A stretch of DNA of 64,000 nt from Paramecium sonneborni. Its lineage: Eukaryota > Ciliophora > Oligohymenophorea > Peniculida > Parameciidae. The stretch is from NCBI GenBank assembly GCA_905182985.1, contig CAJJDN010000025.1, positions 131,483-195,482 on the forward strand, given 5' to 3'. The notes beneath the pieces were generated by a model. That model saw only the letters and a program-made list of their open reading frames with translations, searched no databases and was not told the origin of the DNA. Shown here piece by piece: positions 25,311 to 36,438 of the stretch (position 1 is its first letter; every line of letters begins with the position of its first letter). The position numbers and the translations under genes were made by a program.

Positions 25311-26088
25311 ATGTTATCTCTTAAAGAACTAATCCCTGCGCTAACAAAAGATTTTACCTAAGGTATTACTAGAGTTGATAAACATATATACATTCATCCT
25401 AAAAAGGAACATAAATATACATTCATTTGGGTATCATTTCCTATTATAAAAGATGCATGGATTAGAAGATGTTCCTGATAGTTTTCTAGCAGGATTCAAC
25501 AATCCTGAATTAAATCCTTTTGATAATTAGACAACAAAAATCATTTTACTCTGTGCTCCTGTGAGACCATTAACTAAAAATTAAGGAGAAATGATGACAT
25601 CTTGGTATGACATAATGATACCAAATTGGAAATAATTTTGGGGAATTAAATCTGATAAAGAATTATGGGGAGTTGATTAAGCCATAGAATCAAGAAATTT
25701 CATATGGAGTTTAATTGATTAAGAACCTATTCCAAAAAAGAATATTTATATTGGAGGATTTTCTTAAGGTTGTTGTATGTCATTATTGGCAGGATTAGGA
25801 TATAAGTAATTCATTTAGTTTATTATATTTAGAGAATCTTTAGGTGGCATACTAGGAAACTCGGGGTATTTATTTCCATTTACAGAAATTAATAACAAGA
25901 CTCCAATTCAAATATTGCATGGAGAAGAGGATGAAGTTATTCCATATGAATTTGCTGAAAAATCTATTTAACCTTTACTTAAGTTAGAAATTGAATTTCA
26001 ATTAATTAAATTAAAAGGAATAGAACATGCTATGATGATGGATAATTTTAAATTTATGAAAGAGTTTGTTAACAAACATTTATAATGA
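25311..26088 (+). CDS. acyl-protein thioesterase / carboxylesterase
   Basis: A 242-residue alpha/beta hydrolase of the acyl-protein thioesterase type, enzymes that remove palmitate from proteins or fatty acids from lysolipids. Motifs run in order: TFIWMHGLEDVPDSF (oxyanion loop), IYIGGFSQGCCMS (nucleophile Ser), ILHGEEDEVIPYEF (Asp) and GIEHAMMMD (His), so the triad is intact. Introns are at 25431-25452 (22 nt) and 25806-25832 (27 nt, a multiple of three without a stop). Removing the second gives YKESLGGILGNSGY, the expected core strand. An intact active site plus the nearby DHHC acyltransferase gene fit a palmitoylation cycle, though position alone proves nothing. Confidence 0.87.
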
Positions 26089-26242
26089 AAAAAATTAATC
26101 ATTTTAATCTCAATGCTATATTGTCTTTATTATATATATTTTTAGATGATAAAAACTATTTAGAAAAAAAGTATTATCATTCTTTAATTATATTGAATTA
26201 AAGTTAAAAATGTTTAAATTAATTTTTGATATCACTTATTCA

Positions 26243-27026
26243 TCAACATTTTAATCTCTGTTTTTAAATAGGATAGTTCACTTAGACAAAACATCTTTAA
26301 CTTTTAGGTACAATCTCTGAATTTCTTCTTTTTTCAAAATCTCCAATTGTTATACCATATAAATCTTTAATGATATTTATAAGTTTGTACTTCAATTTGT
26401 GGATCAATTTTACCATTTGAGATTTCTTATAGCATTTATTATGTTAAATTTTAAAAAATCCTAATAAAATTAAATCCACTAAAAGCAGAAGCTTCAATAT
26501 TATTTCCATCAATTTTTTAAGCAAATTTTGCTTCTTTTTCTTAAACTTCTTTTGCCTATAAAAATTTAATAGTATACCTATTTGGTAAATCATTTTTATT
26601 TCCAACAATAGTAATTTGAATATCATTACCAGTACAAAACAACACTTCATTTTGCTTTTTAATTAAAGCTTCAAATGATTTTCTATGAGTCAAATCAAAG
26701 ACTAAAATATATCCAATAACAGTAATTTAATCTAAATATACTTTCTATAATAAGAACCAATCATAGATGAAAAGGATTTTTATCCAGCCTCTAATTAGTA
26801 AGTTTTATCTTATAGTATCCCATATATGTAATTTAATAAAATGATTATTAGATTTGATAATATTAGTTCCAAATTTTACTCCCAATGTAATCGAATGAGA
26901 ATTTCTAAATTTTTAATCAACATATTGCAGTAGTAAACAACTTTTCCTACACCTTCATCAATAATAAAATTGCTAACCAGTGTTTCCCACAATAATATAC
27001 TTTAAGAAATAATTATAATTTTTCAT
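26243..27026 (-). pseudogene. decayed Rab-type small GTPase
   Basis: Rab motifs are easy to see but lie in several frames. From 27026: YIIVGNTG, then (after a normal 25-nt intron) GVGK, then SCLLLQYVDQKFRNS in another frame because one A is missing from the P-loop run. Next come LGVKFGTN, KLHIWDT, AGQKSFSSMIGSYYR, GYILVFDLTHRKSF, IVGNKNDLPNR, EASAFSGFNF and NGKIDPQIE. Breaks: the P-loop loss, a 25-nt intron between WDT and AGQ that begins AT instead of GT (26789-26813), a shift after SYYRK and another near the C-terminus. The Rab2/Rab4/Rab14 type is nearest. Several independent lesions favour a pseudogene over sequence errors, but transcripts would decide. Confidence 0.72.
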
Positions 27027-27033
27027 ATTTAAT

Positions 27034-27553
27034 ATGATGTAATAAAAATTGAATTGGGGAAAATGCAAGCCTTATTTATTTATGGATGACTCTATACCAG
27101 TAATTATTCTGGGGCCTAATTGTAATAGAGGTTTAACCATTAGTTTAATAATTCATGTTTGCTCTTATTACTTATTCAATATATGGATTTATCTTGTTGA
27201 TTTTGATATTCTAAAGAGATCCTGGAATTCTTAAATTAAGCTTAAGTATTGTCTCATATACTTCAACGTTAATGAATTATTTATTAGCTGCATTTATGAA
27301 TTAAGGTGTTTGCAATTACAGATATAATTTTTATAAAAAACCAATTAAATATTGTGAAGTATGCAACTTAATTTAATAAATTTCAACAGAACATTGCTAT
27401 ATATGTGGAGTTTGTATAGAAGGTTATGATCATCATTGTCCATGGATTGGAAAATGTGTTGGTAGACACAATAAACGATATTTTTATTTGTTTATATTCA
27501 GTATATTTGTATTCCAAATTTCAAGCATCATGATATTTATCAAAATTTTATGA
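27034..27553 (+). CDS. DHHC palmitoyltransferase (short)
   Basis: A 165-residue protein S-acyltransferase. A 22-nt GT...AG intron splits the first part after LGPN and restores IFQRDPGILK, the DPG motif after the second membrane helix. The zinc and catalytic module follows: KYCEVCNLIQQ, HCYICGVCIEGYDHHCPWIGKC, with the DHHC tetrad complete, then VGRHNKRYFYLF and a further hydrophobic helix. It is shorter than usual (most have four helices and a longer tail) and ends soon after the third helix, so a further exon may be missing. Two adjacent ATGs at 27034 and 27037 begin the frame, 7 bp from the divergent Rab relic. Confidence 0.86.
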
Positions 27554-27569
27554 ATTATTATTATTTATA

Positions 27570-28555
27570 ATGTAATTTTTTTAAAAGTCATAAGAAGAAA
27601 TTAGAATTGAGTAAAAATTGTAAAGAATAAATACAGCTTAATAAGATGAAAAATATAGAAAACCAAATCCTTGTTAAATTGTATTTCCAGAAGAAAACTT
27701 TATTGAAATGATAGTTTAATAAGAAGGAAAACAAATCAAATTAAATACTTATAGATTTCCAGCCGTTACTAAACCTAAGGCTATTGTATTCATGTTTCAT
27801 GGTTTATGTGCACATATTAATCATTGTGCTCATATTGCTTAGAAAATGGCATAAGAAGGATTTTTGATTGTTGGATTTGATCATAGAGGTTTTGGAAAAT
27901 CTGAAGGTTTACGAGGTTATATTGAAAGTCTTGAAATTCATTTATAAGATAGTCGTCTATTTATTTAAAAAGTTATGGAATTATAGGGAAATTCTAATCT
28001 TCCTATCTTTTTATCTGGTTAATCTATGGGTGGAATGACTGCTTTTAGATTAGCAATCTTAGGAAATATTCCTAATCTTAAAGGGATTATACTATATGCT
28101 CCTGCAATCAAAAGTCTATTCAGTGGTTTATTCATTGGTACAATTTAATTTTTAGGATATCTGATACCAAAATACAAATTAGTAAAACCTAAAAGAGGAT
28201 AAACAACTAAAAACCCATAAATAACCGAAGATCTAATGAAAGATCCCTATACATATTAATAAGAACTCCTTCCAAAAACTATTTCAACTGTCACTGTAAG
28301 CATGAAAGAATCTGAATCAATGTATAGATAATTAAATACTCCTTGGATAGTTATATAAGGAGGTATTGATAAATTAGTTGATCCTGATTTAGCATAAATA
28401 TTAGAAAGAGAATCACCATCATAAGATAAAACAGTATTATTTTATGAAAACTTATGGTAATTATTAAATAAATAATTAGGCACGATATATGGCATGAAGA
28501 AGAAATCTAAGATATCATACCTAAAGTAATTCAATGGTTAAATTAGAGAGTATGA
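27570..28555 (+). CDS. monoacylglycerol lipase-like serine hydrolase
   Basis: A 320-residue alpha/beta hydrolase of the MAG lipase/lysophospholipase group. Motifs: AIVFMFHGLCAH (oxyanion), GFDHRGFGKSEG, LSGQSMGGMTAF (nucleophile Ser), QGGIDKLVDP (Asp) and, after a 23-nt intron at 28457-28479, LWHDIWHEEE (His). The intron splits the codon for the Trp just before that histidine. The catalytic set is complete. No signal peptide or clear membrane helix; such enzymes bind membranes peripherally. The start at 27570 (MQFFQKSQEE) follows the DHHC stop by 16 bp on the same strand. Confidence 0.88.
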
Positions 28556-28871
28556 ATGAAATATTAAAAAGCAAATTCTAATTCTAATAAATCATATATT
28601 GCATTTTTTTATTAAATAATTACTTGACTAATAAATATGAAAATTAAATTATGATTTATTTAAATTTCATCACTAATTTTTAATTGAGAATGACTTTTTA
28701 GAATATTATGAATTAATAATACAAAAAGAAATTTAGTAATAAAAAAGAATTTTCTATAATGAGAAATCAGTCAAAGAAAAAAAACCTACTTTTTCATTAA
28801 CTTTTTTTTTATTTCTTTAAAGTTTAAAAAAAACAGATAGTTTATATAATAATATTAAATATATTGAGAAT
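28556..28871. other. 316 bp intergenic region
   Basis: AT-rich spacer between two same-strand genes with poly-A and poly-T runs. I see no gene, RNA or repeat in it. Confidence 0.5.
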
Positions 28872-30569
28872 ATGGGTTCTTGTTAAGGGACAACTTAAGA
28901 TATACAGTAAGATTTACGAATGAGAGAAATAATGTCTCAATTTTAGGTTCCAATGCCTTATACTGATGAGTATTAAATATTTTAGACCTTGAAATGGCTA
29001 GAAATGTAATGAATAATAATATCAGAGAATTCATCATAATAGTATCCCGCATTTTGGATTAATTTATTCGAAGGCTGCTGCTTCATAGAATAAATTGAGA
29101 GACTTTGTTAAGAAGTGGAGAATAAAAAATGAATAACATAACCATCCTAATTTGTTATCAATTCATAATATTTCCATAATAGAATCAATGAAAGTTTTTA
29201 TTCCATTTACTGAAATCATATTACTAATTGATAAACCAGTAGAACCATTATCTCGTCATAAAAAGGTTATAATGAAATAACAATTCACTTAAGATGAAAT
29301 TTTATTTCTTATAGATTGCGTAGTTTCAGCTTTTGGATTTTAACAAGCCAATAAGATATATCCATCAGCCTTTGATATAGATGATATAATAACTGTTAAA
29401 ACTCCTTTTAACGTTGATGTTTACAAATTAGTGGATAGGTATTACAAACCAATAAGATAAAATTTGTTTCAAGATTTCATATCACTTTATGATGATAAGC
29501 AAAGTACTAAAATATCCATATAAACTTTAAGCTCTGAATGAAATGAAAAAGACAGCATTTCTGTCTCCAGCATAAATAGAGGCTATTCCAAGAAAAGACA
29601 AAGTAAGAAATGAAATAATTATTAAATTAGTTTCTTAAACATAATAGATATAAATCAGATGTTTTTAATTTTGGATTGATACTTATTTATTTGATTTAAG
29701 CAAAAAAACCTGAAGTTTATGATTGGAAGAGATGGTCAATAGATGATTTTGCTTTAAGAAAAGCATTTGATGATTTAATAACAACAAATTTTAATGAATA
29801 GTTACTACATTTAATTGAATTGATGTTAAAAGTTGATGAAAGAGAAAGACCTGATTTTATATAATTAGATGAAATGGTAAATAAATTATTTTAGGACTTA
29901 AAAAGACATCGTTTATTAGAATAACATTAGCCTTAAGAATTCTTTATTGCTGGCTAGAATTCATCTTATGAAAATTTGTTAAGTTAAAATATATTCTAAT
30001 CTAAACATCCTTAGGGTTTAGCTACATCTCCAACAATGATAAAATCTAGTTAATAATTATCTAAAAATTAATAAACAGAGTAATAAAGATTTAGACAATA
30101 AGATATTAGTTAAGCATCAATTAAAGAAGGAAAGACATATGAATCAAAAACTGGTTTTGAAAATGCAGTTACTTAAGGAAAATTACATTATTCAAATGGT
30201 TTTTATTATATTGGATAAATTTGTAATAGAAGAAGACATGGATAAGGCACTTATTATGATTCTGATAATTAAAAGGTAACTGAGGGAATGTGGGTATTTG
30301 ATGTACCTGAAGGTGATGTTACTTTCTATAATAAACCAAAACCAGAATTAGAGAAATCACATAAGAATTTATCAAGAAAAGATTGGATATAATATAAAGG
30401 ATAAGTTAAACATGGATAAAAGCATGGTATTGGAGTTCTCTATTTTGCAGATGGTTCCAAATTTATGGGAAGTTTTTCATGTGATTAAGCTCATGGGAAG
30501 GGCTAATTTGAATATTAAAGTAAAGAATCTTATATAGGCACTTGGTAACATGATTTATATGTTAATTGA
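28872..30569 (+). CDS. pseudokinase-like domain fused to MORN repeats
   Basis: A 539-residue protein. It starts MGSCQGTTQDIQQ, another candidate for N-acylation. Introns: 29006-29027, 29504-29531 and 29603-29630. Residues about 45-320 follow the outline of a protein kinase: NHPNLLSIHNI, a helix-rich middle with FLSPAQIEAI in the place of the activation-segment end, RYKSDVFNFGLILIYL (the F-helix SDV-SFG motif) and ERERPDFIQLD. No Gly-rich loop, no HRD and no DFG can be found, so it is probably inactive. The tail holds MORN units: GKLHYSNGFYYIGQI, RRRHGQGTYYDSD, GQVKHGQKHGIGVLYF and AHGKGQFEYQSKE, which bind membranes or proteins. A scaffold role is likely. Confidence 0.75.
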
Positions 30570-30853
30570 AATGCTTAATATATTTTTAATAAAACTCATC
30601 CATTATATTTTAAATCTGAATTATTATTCATAAGATATTCTTAGATTGAATACATTTTCTATAAAGCTAAATTTTAATTCAATAATTTAATTAGAATTCA
30701 CAATCTTTTTGGAAAATAAAATTTGCATACATTTTTTTTCAATTAAAAGTTGTTTTTTTTTTATGTTATTTTATTTTTCTTAAATAGAATAACAAGATAT
30801 TAGATATTAAAAAAAATAATTAATATTATTATAAATATTTTAGAATCTCATAA

Positions 30854-32251
30854 ATGTAGACTAAATCAATCATGGATTATGAAGGAAAAGTATTTCGATG
30901 CTTTGCTGTTTATGATTGCAATAAACAATAAGTTTTAATATCTATTAAACGTCATTGTGGCAATCTATTTTCAGAAACTATTTTACAAGTTCAAGAATAT
31001 GTAAAGATAAATCTACTCGATTCCTAACGTAATTAATTTAATATTCCTGGTGGATAAAGATGTGAATGGCATGGAAGATTAGATGAAAAAAAAAGTATTT
31101 TAATATCATTTAATTTAAGACTGTTACTTTTTAATGATGACCTTTCCAGGATCACAATAAAGCCTTATACAATAATCCTTACTTGAACTACAAAAGATAG
31201 TCTTTTCTATATCCAATTATAATAATGTAAAAAAAATTAATAAATATTTAAGTTAAATGATACAACATTTCCAAATTCAAAAAAATAGGAGCTCTATTCA
31301 AAATTAGATGAACTTGAATAAAAATATATTTAAAATTTTGGTCCAGAGGGGTAACCTGATGAAATTGAAAGAGGTTCACAATCATAATAAAAGAATAAAT
31401 CTAATTTACAATTTCTATAAAGCACTCCTCAGTACTTTTATTATTAATACTTTTAGAATTAGCTAAATAAAAAATTCAGGATAATAATAGAAAATTTAAT
31501 TTCAATATCGAAAAAATTCTGTATATAGATGTTTTATGATCTATAATGTAGTTGGAAATAAAACACTTTTTTGTTTAAAAAGAGGAAGCTCAAAATCTTA
31601 TGAAGAAACAAAGGGATTGCTAATCAATTAAATAAAAAAGCAAATATTTGAAACAACTAAATTTGAAATTTATACTCAAGGAAATTAAAGATCTGAATGG
31701 TATGGTATTTTAGATGATAAAAAATGTAAAATAAATTTATTTTTTTAGCCTGTTACTTTTTGATGATGACTTTTCCTTCATCAACAAAGAAAAATGTTAT
31801 TGAAGCTTTAGAAGATTTAAAAAAAATATTTAATCAAATTCCAAATTATGATATTATTCAACAAGATGATCTTGAAAGACGATTAAAATCAGATGTTTTA
31901 AAATAAATTGATAATCTTGAAATTAAGTACTTTAATTTGAATGGAAATGAAGGTGTTCCTAGTGATGATGAATAATCTGAAATTAGAAGAGATTTTATAT
32001 CTTCAAATTGCCCATAACATAGTTAAAAAATGAATTCTCAAACTGCTATCAAAGAGCATTATAGCTTTAATCCTCCTGAAATATAAGAAAGTGAAAAAAA
32101 TTTATATGAAGCACTTGAAATTAATTTAAAAAGAGAAGTAGAAGAATTAGATACTTTTAACCCTATACTAAAAGATGCTCAAAATTACATTTATGTAGGA
32201 ATAGGAATAACATTTTTCTTATTAGCATTATTGGTTATATTAATAACTTGA
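30854..32251 (+). CDS. tail-anchored protein with two copies of a longin-like module
   Basis: A 432-residue protein. Two copies of one module of about 110 residues occur in a row. Copy 1 has KVFRCFAVYDCNKQQ, RCEWHGRLDEKK, CYFLMMTFPGSQ; copy 2 has SVYRCFMIYNVVGNK, RSEWYGILDDKK, CYFLMMTFPSST. Each is followed by a similar helix (LDELEQKYIQNFG and IDNLEIKYFNLNG). Each copy has its own intron at the same place (31095-31119 and 31726-31748). Two more introns, 31227-31252 and 31432-31456, keep the frame. The C-terminus is a single membrane helix (YVGIGITFFLLALLVIL) right at the end, a tail anchor. The order resembles a SNARE of the longin type, but I see no clear SNARE heptad motif, so the family is open. 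Confidence 0.66.
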
Positions 32252-32591
32252 TGTTTATATTTTTATTCATATTATAAACTAAAAAATATAATATTCTTAT
32301 ATAAATTTACAACAGGTTTTTATGAATTTATTGAATCTAAAATTTCCAAAAACCTCAAATCAATTTTGAAGAAATTAAAAAAATTTAAGTTTACTTTAAG
32401 ATTGAGAGTTTATTTGTATAATAATATATTTGATGATTTAGGATCATTCTCGATTGATTAAGCCAAAAATTTATAAATAAAATTGCAATTATAATACAGT
32501 TTTTCGGAATTAATGACTCATGGTATTTTGATTTTGTAATTTAGTACTTTATTTTGGAGTAGGAGATTTTGCTTTATAAATGCAAACAATA
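32252..32591. other. 340 bp intergenic region
   Basis: AT-rich spacer on the approach to the RCC1 gene. A short forward frame near 32515 (MTHGILILQF) stops before the RCC1 start and does not join it. I see nothing else. Confidence 0.45.
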
Positions 32592-35500
32592 ATGAATGAC
32601 AATCAGAAGTAATTAGTTAATTAATTATTAAGATTACAAAGAATAGTATTCCCTTAAAATAAATATTCTAGAGATCCATCTAAAACATCTAAAAAGGGAG
32701 AATAAGAATTGTGTTTTATAAGTGTAATCTGTTGTGAATAAAATACATTTTTGATAGATAGTATTTATATGTTATAAAGATAGCATAATATGATCTTTGG
32801 GGTTTTGGAAATTCTCAATATGCGTAATTAGGTTTATAACAGCCATCGGTTAGTATGCCTGTAAACATTTCATAAATAACTTAAAATTCTTATAAATTAG
32901 TAAATTCTGGAACTGGTTTTGTTGTCGCTTATTAAACGAATAAAAAGATATTCGTTTGGGGTAATTGGCACTAATTAAATTATGGGGAAGTTTTGAAGCT
33001 TTCAGAAAAATAAGGTTTCACTGAATAAATAGATACATTTTATTAAATAAGCAGTTTGGATATCACTTACAATTTTTCTATCAATAGATACAATGAAATG
33101 GAAAGAAGATCTAGTCATTTACCAGTTCATTAAGCTGAAGTTTTAGCAGTGAAATGTGTAGGAACAACAACTTATCTTTTAACACCAAATAAGTTACATT
33201 GTTTAGGATTGCAATAATAATTTACAGTATAATTTATCGGAATAGCTTGTGGTTAGAAACATATATTAGGATGGGATGATTAAGGTAAAGTTTGGAGTTG
33301 GGGAGAATTTGCTGATGGAAAATTAGGATATATGGATTTTAATTAGAAGGAATAATTAAGTCCAAAATAAATAGAAGATTTCTCAACTAAAATAGTATCA
33401 TGTGCATGTGGTTTAAATTATAGTATAGCACTTGATGTGAAAGGAGATATATATGGTTGGGGTAAAGGTCCATTTTAAATGGATTTATCTAAAGCAGTAA
33501 TACCAGCTAAACTTTGTTAAAGATAGAAACCATTTATAAAAATAATGGCTGGTGATTCTCATTTTGGTGCATTAGATTTATCAGGATAATTATATGGATG
33601 GGGAATTAATATTAAAAATTGTTTAGGAGATTTAGAAGATAAAGTGAGATATCCATAATTGTTAGAATTAAAAAATGTTAAAGTAATTGATGCTGCTATG
33701 GGTAACACATTTACTGTTCTTATTGTTCCAGCTAATTCAAAATATAAATTACCAAGTTTAAATGTTGATTAGTATACTTCACATTAATAAAAAAGAGTAA
33801 GAGAAGAAGCTGCTTTTATGAAAGATTTTGCAGATAAAAAAAATAAAATAGATTAAATTTAAATTTAAAATTAAATACAATAGTTTTGTGATAATATTGA
33901 ATCTCCTTCAAAAAATACATAATATGAATAAACTGCTGGGTTATTAAAAAAAATGAAAAGTTAAGTTGATTCTCTTAAAGGTGCTCCAAAAAATAAATGG
34001 AATGCTAGATCTTTAAGATTAGATACTGATATAATTAATTATCATACTTAAGTAAATTAAGATTATGATGATGTATAATCTAAATTGAAATAATTAGAAT
34101 TTCAAAATTATCTTTATATACCGGTGTGTAATACTTCTACTCCAACATCATAAACATGGGAATAACATTAAAATGTAGATTAATTGTTAAGTCATGAAAA
34201 TGATGTTTTGAAATATTAATACATTCTAATGGTTAAGTCTCAAGACGAATCTAAATTTATGAAAACTTTATTAAATGACAATAATAAAAATTTATTTGAA
34301 AATCAAATCAATTTATAATTGTAATCTAAAACTGCAAAAAAAAAGAATGATGATCAAAATTCAAGTGATAAAAAAAAATATCATGATAAATTTGATCAAT
34401 TTGATCCATATTTTCTTCATAATGTTAAGAGAGATTTAAAATAATTATCATAAAAAAGAAAAGAAATCTTTTTAAAGAAATAAAAACTAAGAGAAGAACT
34501 TAATAAAGAAATTACTGAAAAAATGCAACTTAAAAAAGTTCCTATCTAAAATAAAGAAGATATAATAAAAGCTATTCAAACTTAAGCATATGAAAGAGAT
34601 ATGAAACTACGAATAGTATAATAAAAAAAACAAGATAATTTTGTTGAAAAAATACAGCATATTTAATAATCAATATAAGAAAAATCTCCAGAATTTAGAT
34701 ATAGAAAAAGACTTGAAATTATCAGATAATAATAAAATATTTAATTATTTAGAATGATTTTAACTTATTTTAATATGGAAAATATTTAATAAATGATGTA
34801 AGATACTTCTCAAAGAGGTTTAGAATTAAAACGTTTAATGTTTAAAGAACATATGAAAGCTAGAGTTATATAAAATACAATCAGAAAAAGAAATGTCATT
34901 AAGAAAATTAAACAAAAATTAGGTTTAAGATAAAAAAAGATCTTGTTATCATTTATATTTAGATTTAAAATTCATTTTAGAATTAAATCTAAATATACTC
35001 ATATAAGAAAAATTAATTTATTTAATCTAAGAAGATCATTATTTCTAAAATTTAGAATCAATTTAAAAACGATCATAACAAAAACTTAAACAATTTAAAG
35101 ATTTTGTAAATGGTATAATCATAACTTTGAAGTTCAATTAAGTTATCTAAATTATAAATGGGATGAATATTTAAAATAAAGCTTTAAAGGTTAAATGACA
35201 GAAAAAGAAAGGGAAGAATTAAAATTGCATGAACTACCAGATCTTATGGAAAAATAATAACATCTTTTGTAAAAACTTATTATGCCAAAAAAATCATTAA
35301 ACTGGAATGATTTAAAATTTAAACTGCATCCTGTATTTAAAGCAACAGAATTAAGAACAAATTTATTAAAAAAAGTTAAAACTGTTGTATAAATTGATGA
35401 AGAAATCAAAGATATTGATCCTAAGATTTTAGGAAGAGTCTTACTTCCTTATACTAAATATTTTGATAACATCGCTCTTAGTGTAGCAGCCAAGATAAGA

Positions 35501-36143
35501 TTTGATTATCAAATGATGATCTAATTATAAGTTCATGAAAAAGTATACATGGAAGAATTAATAGTAAAATATGAAATTCTTAAAGAACACCTTTAAAAAA
35601 TTAGAAGAGATTTCATTAGATAAATGAGAGATGTAATCTATCTATTTATTAATTAAGTTTTATACAAAATTAAATGAATATAAAGAAACTCATAAGCAAT
35701 AGATAAATATAGACAGAGGGAAATTGATGATTAGGTTTAAAGCTGATGGTCCTGAAATTAAATAATTGAAGGCTAAAGATGATTAAGAAATTAAATTAAT
35801 TTTATCAAAAAGAGAACTTTCAAGGAGAAGAAATGGATAAAATACTGTGATTTTTAAAGAGATAATTTTTAATAAAATTCGTCAATTACCATAAGATTAA
35901 TAACCTTTTCCCAATTTGATTTTAAAATTAGCTGAAAATATGTGTTTTGACACAAGACCAAAATTTAAACTGAGATTAAATCAAAGTGAATGGTCAAGGC
36001 TTTTTAATTAATATCAATCAGAATTAAAATAAAGATATCTAACAATCATGAACGAAGCAAGAAAAGCAGCAGCACTTAGAACAAAACACTTAAAGTAAAA
36101 CAAATTGATTAAAAAGAAAAGAACTTAAAAAACAGAATAATGA
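32592..36143 (+). CDS. RCC1-repeat protein with long basic coiled tail (1167 aa)
   Basis: The N-terminal 400 residues are an RCC1-type propeller: YDLWGFGNSQYAQLG, IFVWGNWHQLNYGE, VWSWGEFADGKLGY, IYGWGKGPFQMD and LYGWGINIKNCLGD. The start MNDNQKQLVNQLLRL at 32592 leads through an intron at 32761-32783 to the first repeat. A second intron is at 35633-35657. The last 700 residues are Lys/Arg-rich helices with many Gln, ending KHLKQNKLIKKKRTQ. Basic stretches with IRKRN and similar could bind calmodulin (IQ-like) but no clean IQ motif shows. Known RCC1-coil fusions include cilium and membrane-traffic proteins; a Ran exchange role is unlikely since the key propeller surface cannot be checked here. 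Confidence 0.8.
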
Positions 36144-36438
36144 TTATATATATATATAAAATAAATTTATCTTAACTTATTCAACTAAAAAAATATAATT
36201 TGTAAATTTTCATTTTTTTTAATTTATATTATTTTATTTTTAAAATTTATTAGACTAGTTAAATTAAGATAGTTAATTGGTAGAAGTAAAAATGAGAAAT
36301 AATTATATAACATTATATATATCATTAAAAACTATTTTAATTGATCAAGAAATATTTATTCTTATTAAAGAATAACTTTATAGCTGTTGAATCAGAATAA
36401 TTGAATAAAATAAAATAATATTAATAATAATATTATTT

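Noticed and set aside
26789..26813. 25-nt insert as a retained internal eliminated sequence
   Set aside because: It has no TA direct repeats at its ends and is below the usual 26 bp minimum, and it sits where an intron is expected.
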